The notes beneath the pieces are model-generated. The model was not told the DNA's origin, ran no database searches, and saw nothing but the letters and a program-made list of their open reading frames with translations. DNA of 64,000 nucleotides from Clostridiales bacterium (GTDB lineage Bacteria > Bacillota > Clostridia > Christensenellales > UBA1242). Below are positions 1 to 11,500 of this stretch, piece after piece. Position numbers and translations under genes: made by a program. The stretch is from NCBI GenBank assembly GCA_015055815.1, contig SVHM01000002.1, positions 71,966 through 135,965 of the forward strand. The letters are read 5' to 3'. Each line of letters starts with the position of its first letter. The first letter of the stretch is position 1.

Positions 1-336
1 CCACCCGAAAATTGACGTCGCTTCACTCCTTAATGCGAATCCCACCCCCGCTACCACCATTAAGACACTTACGTGTCTTATTTTTTTCGCTTTGTGGGTT
101 TCGGGCAAATTCCATTTGCTAGAGATTTCATCTCTCAACCACACGACTTCGGTCGTGCTTGTATTCGGGTCCCCGCCTTGTTTCACAATCCACCCGAAAA
201 TTGACGTCGCTTCACTCCTTAATGCGAATCCCACCCCCGCTACCACCATTAAGACACTTACGTGTCTTATTTTTTTCGCTTTGTGGGTTTCGGGCAAATT
301 CCATTTGCTAGAGATTCCATCTCTTAACCACACTTA
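1..336. repeat. tRNA-3'-end/terminator tandem repeat with mini-hairpins (array A)
   Basis: A 189-bp unit begins at 1 and again at 190. Each copy has a tRNA-like 3' end ending in CGCTACCA (35-56 and 224-245), then a terminator hairpin (AAGACAC, loop TTA, complementary arm, T run; 62-87 and about 251-276), then short hairpins. In copy 1 these are GCAAAT-TCC-ATTTGC (105-119), AGAGAT-TTC-ATCTCT (121-135) and CACGAC-TTCG-GTCGTG (142-157). The parent tRNA is presumably left of the window, because neither copy has a complete T arm. Translations across this region are artefacts of the repeat. No gene lies between 1 and 405. Confidence 0.85.
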
Positions 337-347
337 TTTAAAAACAT

Positions 348-376
348 TTGTATTTGCCGATAGATAATGATAAAAT
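348..376 (+). promoter_or_regulatory. sigma-A-type promoter of the HIT-family gene
   Basis: TTGTAT (348-353), a 17-bp spacer and TAAAAT (371-376) lie 29 bp before the start codon at 406. The promoter begins directly after the repeat array. Confidence 0.6.
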
Positions 377-405
377 ACTTTCAATAACACATAAAGGAAA
401 GAATT

Positions 406-900
406 ATGAAAGATGAAGAACTTTTAAAATTATCCCCAGGTGAACTTACCGACATGGGTATTTGCCCTACTTGTTTTAATAGAGAACACAACGGTGCTTT
501 ATATGGCGATACATCCCAGACATTAATTTATGAAGACTCTGATATTGAGTGTTTCTTTGTAAAAAATCCGAGAGCTGATGGACATTTGTGTATTTCATCA
601 ATAACACATTATCACGATATGAGCGAAGCTCCCGACCACATAAACGAGAAAATGATTAAATTTGCCAAACAATTTATGATTATTATTAAAGAAGTTTATA
701 ATTGCGAAAGAGTCTACTTATGCACTATGTGTGATGGTCCCAATAATCATTATCATTTGCAATTAATACCTAGATATAGTTACGAAAAACGTGGCAGTAT
801 AAATTTTACAAAAACAAGAAAAGAATATATTTTCAATGAAGAAAAATTTAAATTGGTTAAGGAGAAAATTAATACTTTTGTCCATAAAAGCAACAACTAA
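406..900 (+). CDS. HIT-superfamily nucleotide hydrolase/transferase-like protein (HxHxQ type)
   Basis: This 164-residue protein ends its core with NNHYHLQLIPRY, a histidine-triad type motif (His115, His117, then Gln119). The third histidine of classical HIT hydrolases is Gln, as in the GalT and Ap4A-phosphorylase branches, so nucleotidyl or phosphoryl transfer on a nucleoside-phosphate substrate is likely, but the substrate is unknown. Two CxxC pairs (Cys20/Cys23 and Cys106/Cys109) could bind zinc, as in GalT-like proteins. The start at 406 is preceded by AAAGGAAAG, a reasonable ribosome-binding site. The gene has its own promoter and lies between two tRNA-derived repeat arrays, so it is probably accessory. 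HIT-superfamily membership is well supported by the motif; the specific reaction is not. Confidence 0.75.
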   Translation: MKDEELLKLSPGELTDMGICPTCFNREHNGALYGDTSQTLIYEDSDIECFFVKNPRADGHLCISSITHYHDMSEAPDHINEKMIKFAKQFMIIIKEVYNCERVYLCTMCDGPNNHYHLQLIPRYSYEKRGSINFTKTRKEYIFNEEKFKLVKEKINTFVHKSNN

Positions 901-919
901 AATTCCGTAAAATACCCCC

Positions 920-948
920 TTTACATTTAACATATTCTATGTTATACT
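920..948 (+). promoter_or_regulatory. promoter of the 108-residue unknown gene
   Basis: TTTACA (920-925), a 17-bp spacer and TATACT (943-948) stand 24 bp before the chosen start at 972. This supports separate transcription from the HIT-family gene. Confidence 0.6.
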
Positions 949-971
949 TATTAAGCAATAAAGGAGATATT

Positions 972-1298
972 ATGGGAATTAATAGAGATGATTGGAGATT
1001 TTATGTAACTTATCAATATGAACTTGAAGATGAAAACGAAGATATTATTTATGATACGTTATATGCATTAAATATGCCTAAAAATATTTGTTTTTGGTTC
1101 GATAATGAAACTGAAGAATGGAAGAAAAGCCTTTATAGTGCCATCGATATTATACTTGACAAAGACTTTAAAGAAGTTAGTTATTGGGATAATGGTATAG
1201 TTAATACTGATGAAGCATTAGAGCCAAATGGTCACCCAACATACTCATTAACCGGAAGATTTCCCGAATTATTTGGAGAAAAAGAACTTGGCGAATAA
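972..1298 (+). CDS. hypothetical acidic protein, 108 aa
   Basis: I do not recognise this protein. It is soluble-looking, acidic and rich in Trp, Tyr and Phe, with no signal peptide, membrane segment or cysteine cluster. An in-frame start at 939 would put the start inside the promoter. The start at 972 has AAGGAG five bases upstream and is preferred. It follows the HIT-family gene by 71 bp, has its own promoter and ends 77 bp before tRNA-Met. Its position among tRNA-linked repeats suggests accessory DNA, but nothing in the sequence shows its function. Confidence 0.65.
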   Translation: MGINRDDWRFYVTYQYELEDENEDIIYDTLYALNMPKNICFWFDNETEEWKKSLYSAIDIILDKDFKEVSYWDNGIVNTDEALEPNGHPTYSLTGRFPELFGEKELGE

Positions 1299-1332
1299 TT
1301 GCTTTGTTATTTGAAAAATTTGTCAAAATCTC

Positions 1333-1361
1333 TTGACAAGGCTTGATTTATATAGTAAGAT
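1333..1361 (+). promoter_or_regulatory. promoter of tRNA-Met
   Basis: TTGACA (1333-1338), a 17-bp spacer and TAAGAT (1356-1361) end 14 bp before the first base of the tRNA. The -35 is a perfect consensus, typical of stable-RNA genes. Confidence 0.75.
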
Positions 1362-1375
1362 AATCAAGTAATTAT

Positions 1376-1452
1376 GGCGGCGTAGCTTAGTTGGCTATAG
1401 CATTCGGTTCATACCCGAAAGGTCGTAGGTTCGAGTCCCACCGCCGCTACCA
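1376..1452 (+). tRNA. tRNA-Met (CAU), elongator type
   Basis: This is a 77-nt cloverleaf with an encoded CCA. The acceptor GGCGGCG pairs with CGCCGCT. The anticodon stem TTCGG/CCGAA encloses a loop with CAT, and the T loop contains TTCGAGT. The anticodon stem lacks the three G:C pairs typical of initiator tRNA, so elongator Met is likely. A tRNA-Ile with a modified CAU anticodon cannot be excluded. It is the seed of array B directly downstream. Confidence 0.93.
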
Positions 1453-1990
1453 AAAAATTAGCACGTAGAAAACTACGTGCTTTTTTTGTTGGCGTGGGAC
1501 TTGCAAGATTTTATCTTGCTGATAACTTTGTTATCTCGAACCTACTTCTTCGGTTCTCGGTCCTGTCGGACCCAGACCGCAATCGAGTTGCTCCCGGCTC
1601 CCGCTAAAAACTTGCCACCGGCAACTTTTCTTTACGCTTCGCCCCACCGCCGCTACCAAAAATTAGCACGTACAAAACTACGTGCTTTTTTTGTTGGCGT
1701 GGGACTTGCAAGATTTTATCTTGCTGATAACTTTGTTATCTCGAACCTACTTCTTCGGTTCTCGGTCCTGTCGGACCCAGACCGCAATCGAGTTGCTCCC
1801 GGCTCCCGCTAAAAACTTGCCACCGGCAACTTTTCTTTACGCTTCGCCCCACCGCCGCTACCAAAAATTAGCACGTACAAAACTACGTGCTTTTTTGTTG
1901 GCGTGGGACTCGTGGCAAATTTCATTTGCTGAAGAATTTTATTCTTCAACCTACAACTTCGGTCGTATAATTATTTTTAAATTAAGTTAA
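1453..1990 (+). repeat. tRNA-Met 3'-end tandem repeat with mini-hairpins (array B)
   Basis: A 205-bp unit is present twice. The 16-base tRNA-Met 3' end CCCACCGCCGCTACCA recurs at 1643-1658 and 1848-1863, each time followed by the same terminator. Unit 1 contains six short palindromes: GCAAGAT-TTT-ATCTTGC (1503-1519), GATAAC-TTT-GTTATC (1521-1535), GAACC/GGTTC (1538-1556), GGTCC-TGTC-GGACC (1559-1572), GCAA/TTGC (1579-1591) and TTGCC-ACC-GGCAA (1612-1624). After each terminator comes GGCGTGGGAC, roughly complementary to the tRNA 3' strand, so the unit could close as a multibranched fold. The final unit differs and has GCAAAT-TTC-ATTTGC and GAAGAAT-TTT-ATTCTTC. No gene is present between 1453 and 2209 apart from these elements. 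Confidence 0.88.
1460..1487 (+). terminator. intrinsic terminator of tRNA-Met
   Basis: A nine-base stem AGCACGTAG/CTACGTGCT with an AAAA loop is followed by seven T residues. Near-identical terminators follow each duplicated tRNA 3' end (about 1665-1692 and 1870-1895). Confidence 0.9.
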
Positions 1991-1993
1991 CAT

Positions 1994-2025
1994 AAAAAAT
2001 AACTCTCTGAAATTTTTAGAGAGTT
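1994..2025 (-). terminator. distal terminator of array C
   Basis: The stem AACTCTCT (2001-2008) pairs with AGAGAGTT (2018-2025). On the minus strand it is followed by a T-rich tract. Confidence 0.65.
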
Positions 2026-2175
2026 ATTTGAGTAGTCCCTAGGGGAACGTCTATGCGAACGAAGTTCGTATATCTCGCACGGAGAAATGTCTTGCATTTC
2101 AACAACCGTGCGAGTACGTTCGATTTAAATATCGCTAGATATTTAGTGTGCAAAGCACACACCCTTGGGATTAGC

Positions 2176-2199
2176 AAAAAAAGAAAGCCTTTCGGCTTT
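2176..2199 (-). terminator. intrinsic terminator of tRNA-Glu
   Basis: AAAGCC and GGCTTT flank a TTTC loop, and seven T residues follow on the minus strand. Confidence 0.85.
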
Positions 2200-2209
2200 A
2201 CTATTTTTT

Positions 2210-2284
2210 TGGTAGTCCCAAGGGGAATCGAACCCCTGTTACCGCCGTGAAAGGGCGATGTCTTAACCGCTTGACCATGGGACC
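2210..2284 (-). tRNA. tRNA-Glu (UUC)
   Basis: This is a 75-nt cloverleaf on the minus strand with an encoded CCA. The acceptor GGTCCCA pairs with TGGGACT, the anticodon loop contains TTC, and the T arm is AGGGGTTCGATTCCCCT. A perfect TTGACA promoter lies upstream and a strong terminator downstream. Confidence 0.95.
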
Positions 2285-2305
2285 ATATTCAATTTCGACA
2301 AGGTT

Positions 2306-2334
2306 AGTATAATAGAAATGTTTTCAATTGTCAA
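2306..2334 (-). promoter_or_regulatory. promoter of tRNA-Glu
   Basis: On the minus strand, TTGACA, a 17-bp spacer and TATACT stand 21 bp before the tRNA 5' end. Confidence 0.8.
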
Positions 2335-2449
2335 CAGTTTTTTGCAAAAAAAATTATTTTTCACTTCAAACACCATAACTTGAATATCTTTTCACAATAT
2401 ATATAAAATATATATAATTATAAAAATATATTTATTACATTAAATTCAT

Positions 2450-2478
2450 TTGTTAGTTTACAATGTTTGTGGTAAAAT
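2450..2478 (+). promoter_or_regulatory. promoter of the giant surface protein gene
   Basis: TTGTTA (2450-2455), a 17-bp spacer and TAAAAT (2473-2478) precede the 2538 start by about 60 bp. The intervening leader is AT-rich, without an obvious fold. Confidence 0.5.
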
Positions 2479-2537
2479 AATTTGTAGAAATTTGTATTAA
2501 ATTGAAAATACGTTATATCGAGAAATGGAGAAAACAA

Positions 2538-5500
2538 ATGGAAAGTAAAAAAATTAATTTAAACAAAATTTTTAATGTTTTAACTGTAATACTTGCAATT
2601 ATTGCTTTATCCACTATTGTGGGTGTTTGTCTTTTTGCACCAGTTGCAGTTGTTAGAGCAACTTCTAAATCTGAAATTTTAAAAGATAACATTAATTTTG
2701 TAACTGCTAAGACAAATTCTCAAGTTGCTACTGCTTATAGTTATGATTCTACTAAGAAGCAATATGTGTACACTTATAGCACAGACACTAAAAATTTGTA
2801 TTTTGGAGATGTTGGTGCTACTACATACGGAGATAATCAAGGAGCAACAATATTAGAAGAAGAAAATAATCCTTCTTTACTTTTGTCTCAACATGCAGAA
2901 GTTAATGCTGGTTCTTTTATTCCAACTAACACCACTCATTTTAAAAATGTTAATGGTCAATTTGAAGAGATTTTCTACTCAGATACAGTTGAAAATGGCT
3001 TTGTGTTATTGAACAACTATTCAGATACCCAATTTGCAACAAGCCAAACTAAAAATATAGAGAACTTCTATATTTCTTTCGGCTCTCCATATTCTCCAAA
3101 TGAAACTCATAATTACATACTTATTAATGGTGTAAAAGGTTTACTATACACAGATGAAAACAAAGACCCCTATACACTTAATCTTAATACACAACAAAAT
3201 GCATATATTCAAGGCACTGAAAAACAAATTTCATACTGGCATCAATATTTTGATTTGTCAAACATAACTACTGGAACATCTCAAAACCCAGTTGCTATCA
3301 CCAATCAAGAAGGTAGATATGAAATTGAATTTACATTCAAAAGATATGATAAAAATCAAAATATAATTGACGAAACTCCACTAACCTATAAATATGTATT
3401 CTATCTATTGGATAGCGCTAATTATGCAAAAACATTCCCTACAATTCAAAATACAATTCAAAATAAGATAGTTGCTAGTCCTAGCCAACCTATTGAGCGT
3501 TTCTCTCAAAAAGGTGTAAATGATGCTTATCTTGAATACGACCCCCTAAGATATAATATTGGATATTTAAGGTCAAACTTTGATATGCAAGAAAATATCT
3601 CAACTAAATTTTCTATCACTAAATATAAATTGGGAGAAAATGATAGTCATCCAATGGGTATCATATCTTTCAAGGATAGTGTTACAAACAAAGTTGTAAA
3701 GACTGTATATATCCTTACCTATAAAGTAAGTGTTAATGAATATAGATACTTGTACCTATCGAATGAAGGTGATAATGAACTAACACTAGTAACTGGTCAA
3801 GATTATTCTTATACTTATGAAGATATCAAAGATTGTATTATTAATGGCGATATCTCTTATGAATATGCAAGAGCAGAAAAAGTTGATGTTGATAATGACA
3901 CTAAAACAATTAATACTTATATCGTTAATAGTATTCCAAAATTAACTACCCCATTCACATTTACTTATGGCGAAAGTGATAAAGTATCCGACAACACAAC
4001 AACTATTGTTGATGCAAACCCATCAAATAGATATCAAGCTTCTTTAAAAGATAGAGACGGCGAATTAAAAGTGAATTATTCATATCGTCTACCACTTGAA
4101 GAACTTGGAGAATATTCATTCAATTATTCTTACAACCTTTACTACACTAACGGAAATGAATATTACTTAGTTAACGACGACACTTTGATACCAGAAAAAA
4201 TTACCGACTCATATAGCGCCCCAGCATCAGCAACTGCAGACGGCGAAGAAACTGAAGGAAGTGAAGGAGCTGAAGGTAGCGGTGAAGGAACTGGTGAAGG
4301 AACTGGTGAAGGAACTGGTGAAGGTGGTGAAGGAGCTGGTCAAGAAGGTGGCGGTGAAAATCAAGGTGGACAAGAGAGTACAGAACCAACAACTCCAGTA
4401 TACGATTTATACCTTACTTCTTGGAAAACTTTGGACGCAAACAATAGAGCTATAATTAATAATGTTGAATACACTTATTATCGTTCTGGAAATGAAGACC
4501 ATCTATATCATAGCAATGGCACCACTTCTGTAGACATAGTAATTTCAACATATAATGCAACTACTGGAGCAAATCCAACTTATCATATTGAGAAGACTGC
4601 AAAAGGCTCAACAATACTAAAAATTAAATATAAAGTTGGTACATACACAAAAACAACAACTGAAACTAAATATCACCTAGGCGGAGATATTAATAAGCCA
4701 TATTACACTAATATTGTAACAACTACTACCTACACTAAAATTACTTCATTACCTTTTAATACTCAATTTGCAGCTTTACAAAAAGTAATAAATACCCTTT
4801 GGCCATCAAATGCTACAACAACGACTATTACTACACTTGTAACTGAAGACCACAAAGCTTCACAAGATAGTGAAAAACTTCACGTGTTTGGTAGCATGCC
4901 ATACTTTAACAAAACAGATGAAACAACAGACAAAGGACTTGAAAAATTAGAAGAGTATAATAAATATCTAAATTACAACTACTCTGCTGATATTACAAGC
5001 ATGTTTGATTCAACAATTACTATAGAAAATGCACAAGCATTATTTGCTAGCCCTAACGCAAGCATCAAAATGTATACTAATAGTAATAAAGATGATGGCT
5101 CTAGAAAAATCATTAATACCAATGCAACACCAGTTTCTTGGGGCAATTTCTCAACTATCAATCCTGCAAATTCTAAAATTTATCACTTCCCTAATTACAC
5201 ATTTGATAGTAATGGTTTAATTACATTAGGTGAAAAAACAGCATCAAGCCCTACTACTTATACTGGTGATAAGTATATTGGAGAATCTGGACTTTATATT
5301 ATATTTGTTGAATACACTTATGATAGAATGCCTACTAGTGCTGGTAGCACTGCCACTACTTATACTCAAGTATTTACATTTGTAATAAGTAATATATCAC
5401 CTACTCTTAATATTTCTCATGATAAAAGTGAAACTACAACACCAGACTTCAAAACTCTAGATAAAAAGTATACAAATAAAGATGTTAGAATTTCTTGGGA

Positions 5501-8500
5501 TATGCCAAATATATTCCAATATGATGTATACATTAAACTTGAAATTTTAGATTTTTCTAATAAAAAATTGTGGAGTGGAGATATATTTAATAAAGATGTA
5601 ACTACTTCATCTTTACCAGCACATATAACAACCACAGTTGATAAAGAAAACAGCAAATATATTGTTGATATTGATAGCACAACTAATGCAAGTGGCAAAT
5701 ACTTTGTAACATTATGTTATGGTAAAAACAGTAATTCTTCTATTACAAAATCATTTATCTTGGATAATGAAGCTATATCAGGAATGAATATTTATGGCAT
5801 TACTGAAAACAACGAAACAGATAACGGCAAATACCGTGTCGATACCAGCCAAGCATTATCTCAAATTACTAATCAACCATTTACATTTAGATATAATAGA
5901 AAAAATAGTGAAGCACCAATTGAAACTTATGTTTATAAAGTGGAAATTTTAAATAATACTAGTAATAAACCTACTCTTATTAATTTAGACAATGGTAAAA
6001 AGGCTGTTACAAATACATACTATGTTTACGGCAACGACGCTAAAATTAATTTAGCACAATTCTATAACTACAATTATGAAATAAGTACAAATATAGACAG
6101 CAACTTCTTTATTCCTGATAATAGTTGTATTTATATTTTTGAATTATCAGACGTTGCAGGAAACACAGCAACATTCACTGTTTTATTTGATAAAACTACC
6201 CCATCATATTTGATTGAGTTAGAGCCAAAAAATAATATTAATAGAATTATTGATGGTGCTACTAAAGTTACATGGGGCGATTACAAAGCTATTTCAATTG
6301 TCAAAAATAGCGACGAAGCTAACAATACAAGATTAAACAAAGCATTAGATGAAATAAAAGAACTTTCTTCATCTGTGGAAATTCAAAATGATAATTTATT
6401 AATAAAAATATCTAATAAAAATGTTAAAAATAACGATATTGCCGGACTTGAATCTAGTGCAGTTGATGTAAACGAATATTATCTATTTACTAAAAATCCA
6501 GTAAATGGAAACGAAATTACTTTACCAGTATTTAATAATGGTGAAAGAAATGAACAAAAGTATAGTTTCACATCATCTCTAACACAACCAAAGGCAAACT
6601 TTGTAAAAGGTACCTGTTCACAAACTGTAAATGAAACTACTACTTGGGCAATTGAAGGTATGTATGGAGAAGGTTTCTACGCATTTACAATTGCGGACGC
6701 TCTTGGAAACTCTAGTTCAACACTTCTATGGATGAACATGGACAAAACCCAAACTATTGGTTATGGTACTTTTAGTAGTAACGACACTTCATTTGCAAAA
6801 GCCCTACCTTTATACAATCAAAGCCCAGACACTTATGCATTGAATGCTCTATATATGACATCTATCAAACCAAATGAAGTTGGTAGCGAAGGTCTTGATT
6901 ACACACTTTCTTACAACTATTACCCTATTAACTTAGATGTATATAGCAAAATTGTAGACATTGAATACAAAACTAATGGCAAAAAATCGTATTTCATATT
7001 TACTCTTAATGATGAAAGTACTATTGAATACTTAATTACTGACGAAGATGGTAACGAGTACCCTATCAACAGTTATCCATATGACTTAAAAGGCAACTTG
7101 ACAAGTGATGTGTATGGTTCAAACCCTACCTCATATGGTGAGAAATCTATACGTTCTCAATTAATTAATGGTACGTTAGAAGGTTCAAAATGGGTAACTC
7201 GTCAAGGTTTCTATATTTTCAAAAGAGAATATACTAATCTTGTAACCGATGCAGAAATCCAAACAGAAAAAGAGAAAGAAGAAAACTCAGGTAAAACAGA
7301 AGAAGAAATAAAAGCTGAATTAATTGCTGAATTACTTGGTGACGATACTAGAATTAAGTATTTGAGTTACTATGTGGATAGAACTGGTATTATTGATACT
7401 ACATCAGTCACTCATGCTGGTAAAGATATTAAATTTACACTTGGTGCTGAAATAAATGGTACTCCAGACAATGACTATATGGTAGAGTATGATTATTCAT
7501 ATATCGAAAGTAAATTCAAAGAAAGTATTGGACATACTCAAAGCAATCATGTGCGTGAAACAAATAAACTTTACACTACTAATAAAATGCTTGTAAACTT
7601 TAAAGTTTCAAATGATAAGTTTAATTATGATACTGATTTCTATGATTCGATGAGTGCTTCATTATTAGCAAAAGCAGACGCTAATAGTAAAACTTATTTA
7701 GAAAAGACCCTACTTAACAAAAAATACTTCAGTGACGGCAAGTACAAATTGGATTTAAAATTAGAACTAGGAAAAAATCCAAATTCTTCAAATACAGCAA
7801 TTGCAAATAGAGTAATTATAAATGAATTGTCTAGTGATAGTAATTTGAAAATATTTGAAAATTACACAGCTAATTTCTTTGCAAATAATGGATATAAACT
7901 TGATGACAAGACAAGGTCAAACAACTTCTACATGCATTTAGGTGACCAATCAAACAATTATTATGCAACTATTGCCGACCAAGGCACAATGTATGTATAT
8001 GAAAATAATCAACTTTTGGAAGTTCCTACATATGCAAACCAAGTATTAATGGAATTTCAAATTGTGCATACTCCACCACAAGGAGAATTCTATAGTAAAT
8101 ACTATGGCGGAAATGTAAATATCAATTATGATAAAAACCCTAACCAAGTAGGATCTTCAAGTTTGCCATTAACTACAATCACAGACCCTTCAACAGAAAA
8201 AAATGTACAAGTGTATAATTTACTAAAAGAATATATGCATCAATTGCAAAATATTTCAGATTCTACAACTGAGACAATGCAACAACTTGAAAATGGTGCT
8301 TTGATTACATTATCAAGCATAAATCATGAAACTTTAATATTTGCCTTTAAAGAAGAAACTTCTGAACAAAAAGCAAAAATAGATACTCAAAATATTCAAA
8401 TTTATGTTGGTGGTTATAACGAAAAAGAGAGTGACGTTATTACCAATCCATCAAGATTAATATTTAATAGAGTTAACGGAAGTTTCCCTGCTAATACAGC

Positions 8501-11500
8501 TGTTTCATTCTACGATTCAATTTATCCAGATTCAAAAGTTGAAAAAACTATATCTGGTACTACTATGGATAGCGCATTTATTACAAACGTAATGGATGAC
8601 GGAACAATTTATCATGCTATTATCGTTTATGATAACAACCTAGATAAAATTTATAGCGATACAGAAAAAGAGAATTATAATGGTTCAAATCTTAAATATA
8701 GATTATTAGAATCTGACGAAAACCTAGATAATATTAAGTATTATATTAAAATTAGATATTTGGGAGACGAAGACAATTATAAAGGCAAAACAAATAACGA
8801 TACAGAAAGTTATGCCGATATTAATTGTTATAGTTCAACTTATTGTGTAACTATTGATAGAACAAAACCTAATTATAATATTACTAAACTTATGGAGCTT
8901 GATAAATATTATAATTCAAAAGTTTCAACTCCAGTAGATGCAACTAATCACAATACGATTTTTGAAGAATATAAACCATATTATAATATCACTGATGAAA
9001 GTGAAAAAGGCACAGTTGATAGTTATCTTTCAAATTACTTCTTTGCGGTAGATAGTAGAGAGAATTCTTCATTTATATTTGAACAATCTGACAAATTTGA
9101 TAATAATGGTGCATTATATTTCAGAGAAATTAGTAAATCAAGCCTAGAATCTTATAGTCGTTCACTAACCCCTGATGATTATGAATCATATACCTTAAAA
9201 GGTCATTTACAATTCTCCCCTACTATGGTTGAAGAAATCAATACAGCATCATTCCAAAATGCAAAATTAAATATTGGCGTGAATGACGAAAACATTGATA
9301 GCGGTTATCCACAAAACCAATTTTACAAAATAGCATTTAGCCTTCCTGTAGATAATAACGGCAATACACTAGCCGACGACAAATGTCAAAATAAAAACTT
9401 AAGTTTATATAAATTAATAAATGCAGGAGTATTTAAAAAAGACCGTTATTACGAAATTATTGAAAGTGACGAAGCTGGAAACTACAGAGTATATGGAATA
9501 TATATTCAAGAGCCAAATCAAACTACAATACCCTTTGGTTATAATGCCACTGCAATTGATGCCGAAGGTGATACATTAACAAGTGTAATCAATACTGTAA
9601 ACATTGGTGGTACAGACCTTAACTTTAATGCAATACTTTCTAAAGATTATTATCAAAAAATCGTTATTGATATCAAATCAGAACGTTATAATTATGTAAT
9701 TTATGCTTCATATAACCCAGTACAACAACTTATTACTATTCAATATACTGGTAGTGAGAATCATACTGACACATTTAAAATTACATCAAACTCAACATTC
9801 GTAAATGATTTCAAAGAATTGTTGAACAAAGTCAATAGCATAATCAAAGACAAATCAAAAGAAATTAAAGATGCTGGTTATAGTAGATTTGGCCATTCCA
9901 TTACAATTACATTTATAGATAGAATTGGTCTTGAACCTTATACTAATGCACCAAAAGAAGACTTTAAAAACTTCACTGTTAACTTCTTGGTAGCAGGAGA
10001 TATTATTATTCCACAAACTTTCGACTCTTCTTATAAAGATAAATTTGGAATTAAAATCCCAGGCATTACGGAAACTGGCGAAAATACATATGTAATCGAT
10101 TTAAAGGTTGAAAAGTTCAATAAAGAATTTATAATTATGACACAAGATGATAATTCAATTAGTTTCCCTTCAACAGTTACTCAATTTAAAGCTGGTCCAT
10201 CATTCTACTTATCAAGCGGTGTTTGGAAACTAACGATAACAGACAACTTCAATAGAACAAATGTATACTATTTTGAGTTCTTAAATGGTGAAACACATGC
10301 TGGTGGTAGTTTAACATTCCAAAGTGGAAGTATTCAAGAAGATGGTAAATACATCACCGGTAATATAGCAAATTACACATACAGTCATAGTAGATATTCA
10401 GTTAAAGTTATATTCTATGGAAAATATTATGTATATGATGAAGAATCTGAAGAATATATCTTAGAAGATTGTACAGAAAATGGTAAAGAAATCACCAACA
10501 TTAATCAATCTAATTTATCTATTTACGGCATTAATGTTAATCAAGGAGATGTCAATACTACCCTTCAATTATCAGGAATTAATGGTCAACCATATTCAAG
10601 ATACGAAATTATCACAACACTTGCAAAAGATGAAGGAAATGTTGACGGTGCAATTGTTTATAAGAAAGATGTTACTATATACAAAGCAATTCAAACCCCT
10701 AGCCTTAAAAATATTAACGGTTCATTAATTGACTTGTCAGGCGATACTACAATTAACTTAACTGAAGATGTTTATATTATTTCTGATTGGGATGAAAATG
10801 AATACCCTATTACAGAAGGTTTCAAAACTTATGATTCAAAAATTGTACTTTCTAGAACATATTTTGAAAATGGTAAAAAGCTTACTAAAACATTAACAGT
10901 AACAGATAATTATAAGATTTCTGAACATGGAACATACACTGCTTATATTAAAAATGCATTAGGCGTAACAAGTAAATCAATTACATTTGTAAGAAGCAAA
11001 GATACTATCACTCTATATGCTGTTTATACTGTAGATAATATCTTGAATGAAGAAAAACAATTGAACGAGTCAAATTATATAACATTATCACAAAACAATG
11101 CAGAAATGACACCAAACATTTCTACTTATAACTACTTCGTTATTGACGATTTCTTCGGTTTCTACGACCCATCAACAGGTGTAAGATATAAAGTGTCTGA
11201 CATTAATGGTCTTATCAATGAAAATATTGACATTGATACAACAGCTTCTAGATATATTGATGTAAGAGTTAGTAGTAATATAAATGTATTCTCAAGATTA
11301 TTATTTGTTGAGACAGTTAGTGAATGGGGATACCCTATCGCTACTTTTGAAATTTATTCAAAAGGAATGAATAGTGACGGCGAAGAAACAATTATCGCAT
11401 ATAGATATATAAACATTCACTTCTTACCTAACAAAACTAAAGGGCTACAACTTGTTAATACTTCAGTTGTTGCAATGAATTCAAATGACACAACAAATCT

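Larger units (their letters stand above)
1994..2209 (-). repeat. tRNA-Glu 3'-end hairpin array (array C)
   Basis: Reading the minus strand from tRNA-Glu, there is a terminator (2176-2199), then a sequence complementary to the tRNA 3' end (near 2161-2174), then hairpins, then a partial tRNA-Glu 3' end (about 2033-2046) and a second terminator (1994-2025). The hairpins are GTGTGC-AAA-GCACAC (2146-2160), AAATATC-GCTA-GATATTT (2127-2144), a 9-bp stem CTCGCACGG/CCGTGCGAG (2074-2082 with 2106-2114) enclosing GAAATG/CATTTC, and GCGAAC-GAA-GTTCGT (2055-2069). The architecture matches arrays A and B. Confidence 0.8.

Noticed and set aside
1-336. CRISPR array
   Set aside because: The units are long, contiguous, almost identical and contain a tRNA end and a terminator. 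There are no short repeats with unique spacers, and no cas gene is present.
92-367. Open frame across array A
   Set aside because: It reads through two repeat copies, tRNA ends and terminators, with duplicated peptide segments. No ribosome-binding site.
1477-1990. Two overlapping open frames across array B
   Set aside because: The translations are the same peptide twice at a 205-bp offset. They arise from the tandem repeat and contain tRNA ends and terminators.
2053-2250. Open frame running into tRNA-Glu
   Set aside because: It covers array C and the antisense strand of the tRNA.
4201-4455. Open frames on both strands over the Gly/Glu linker
   Set aside because: Out-of-frame and antisense translations of the low-complexity linker repeat inside the giant gene.
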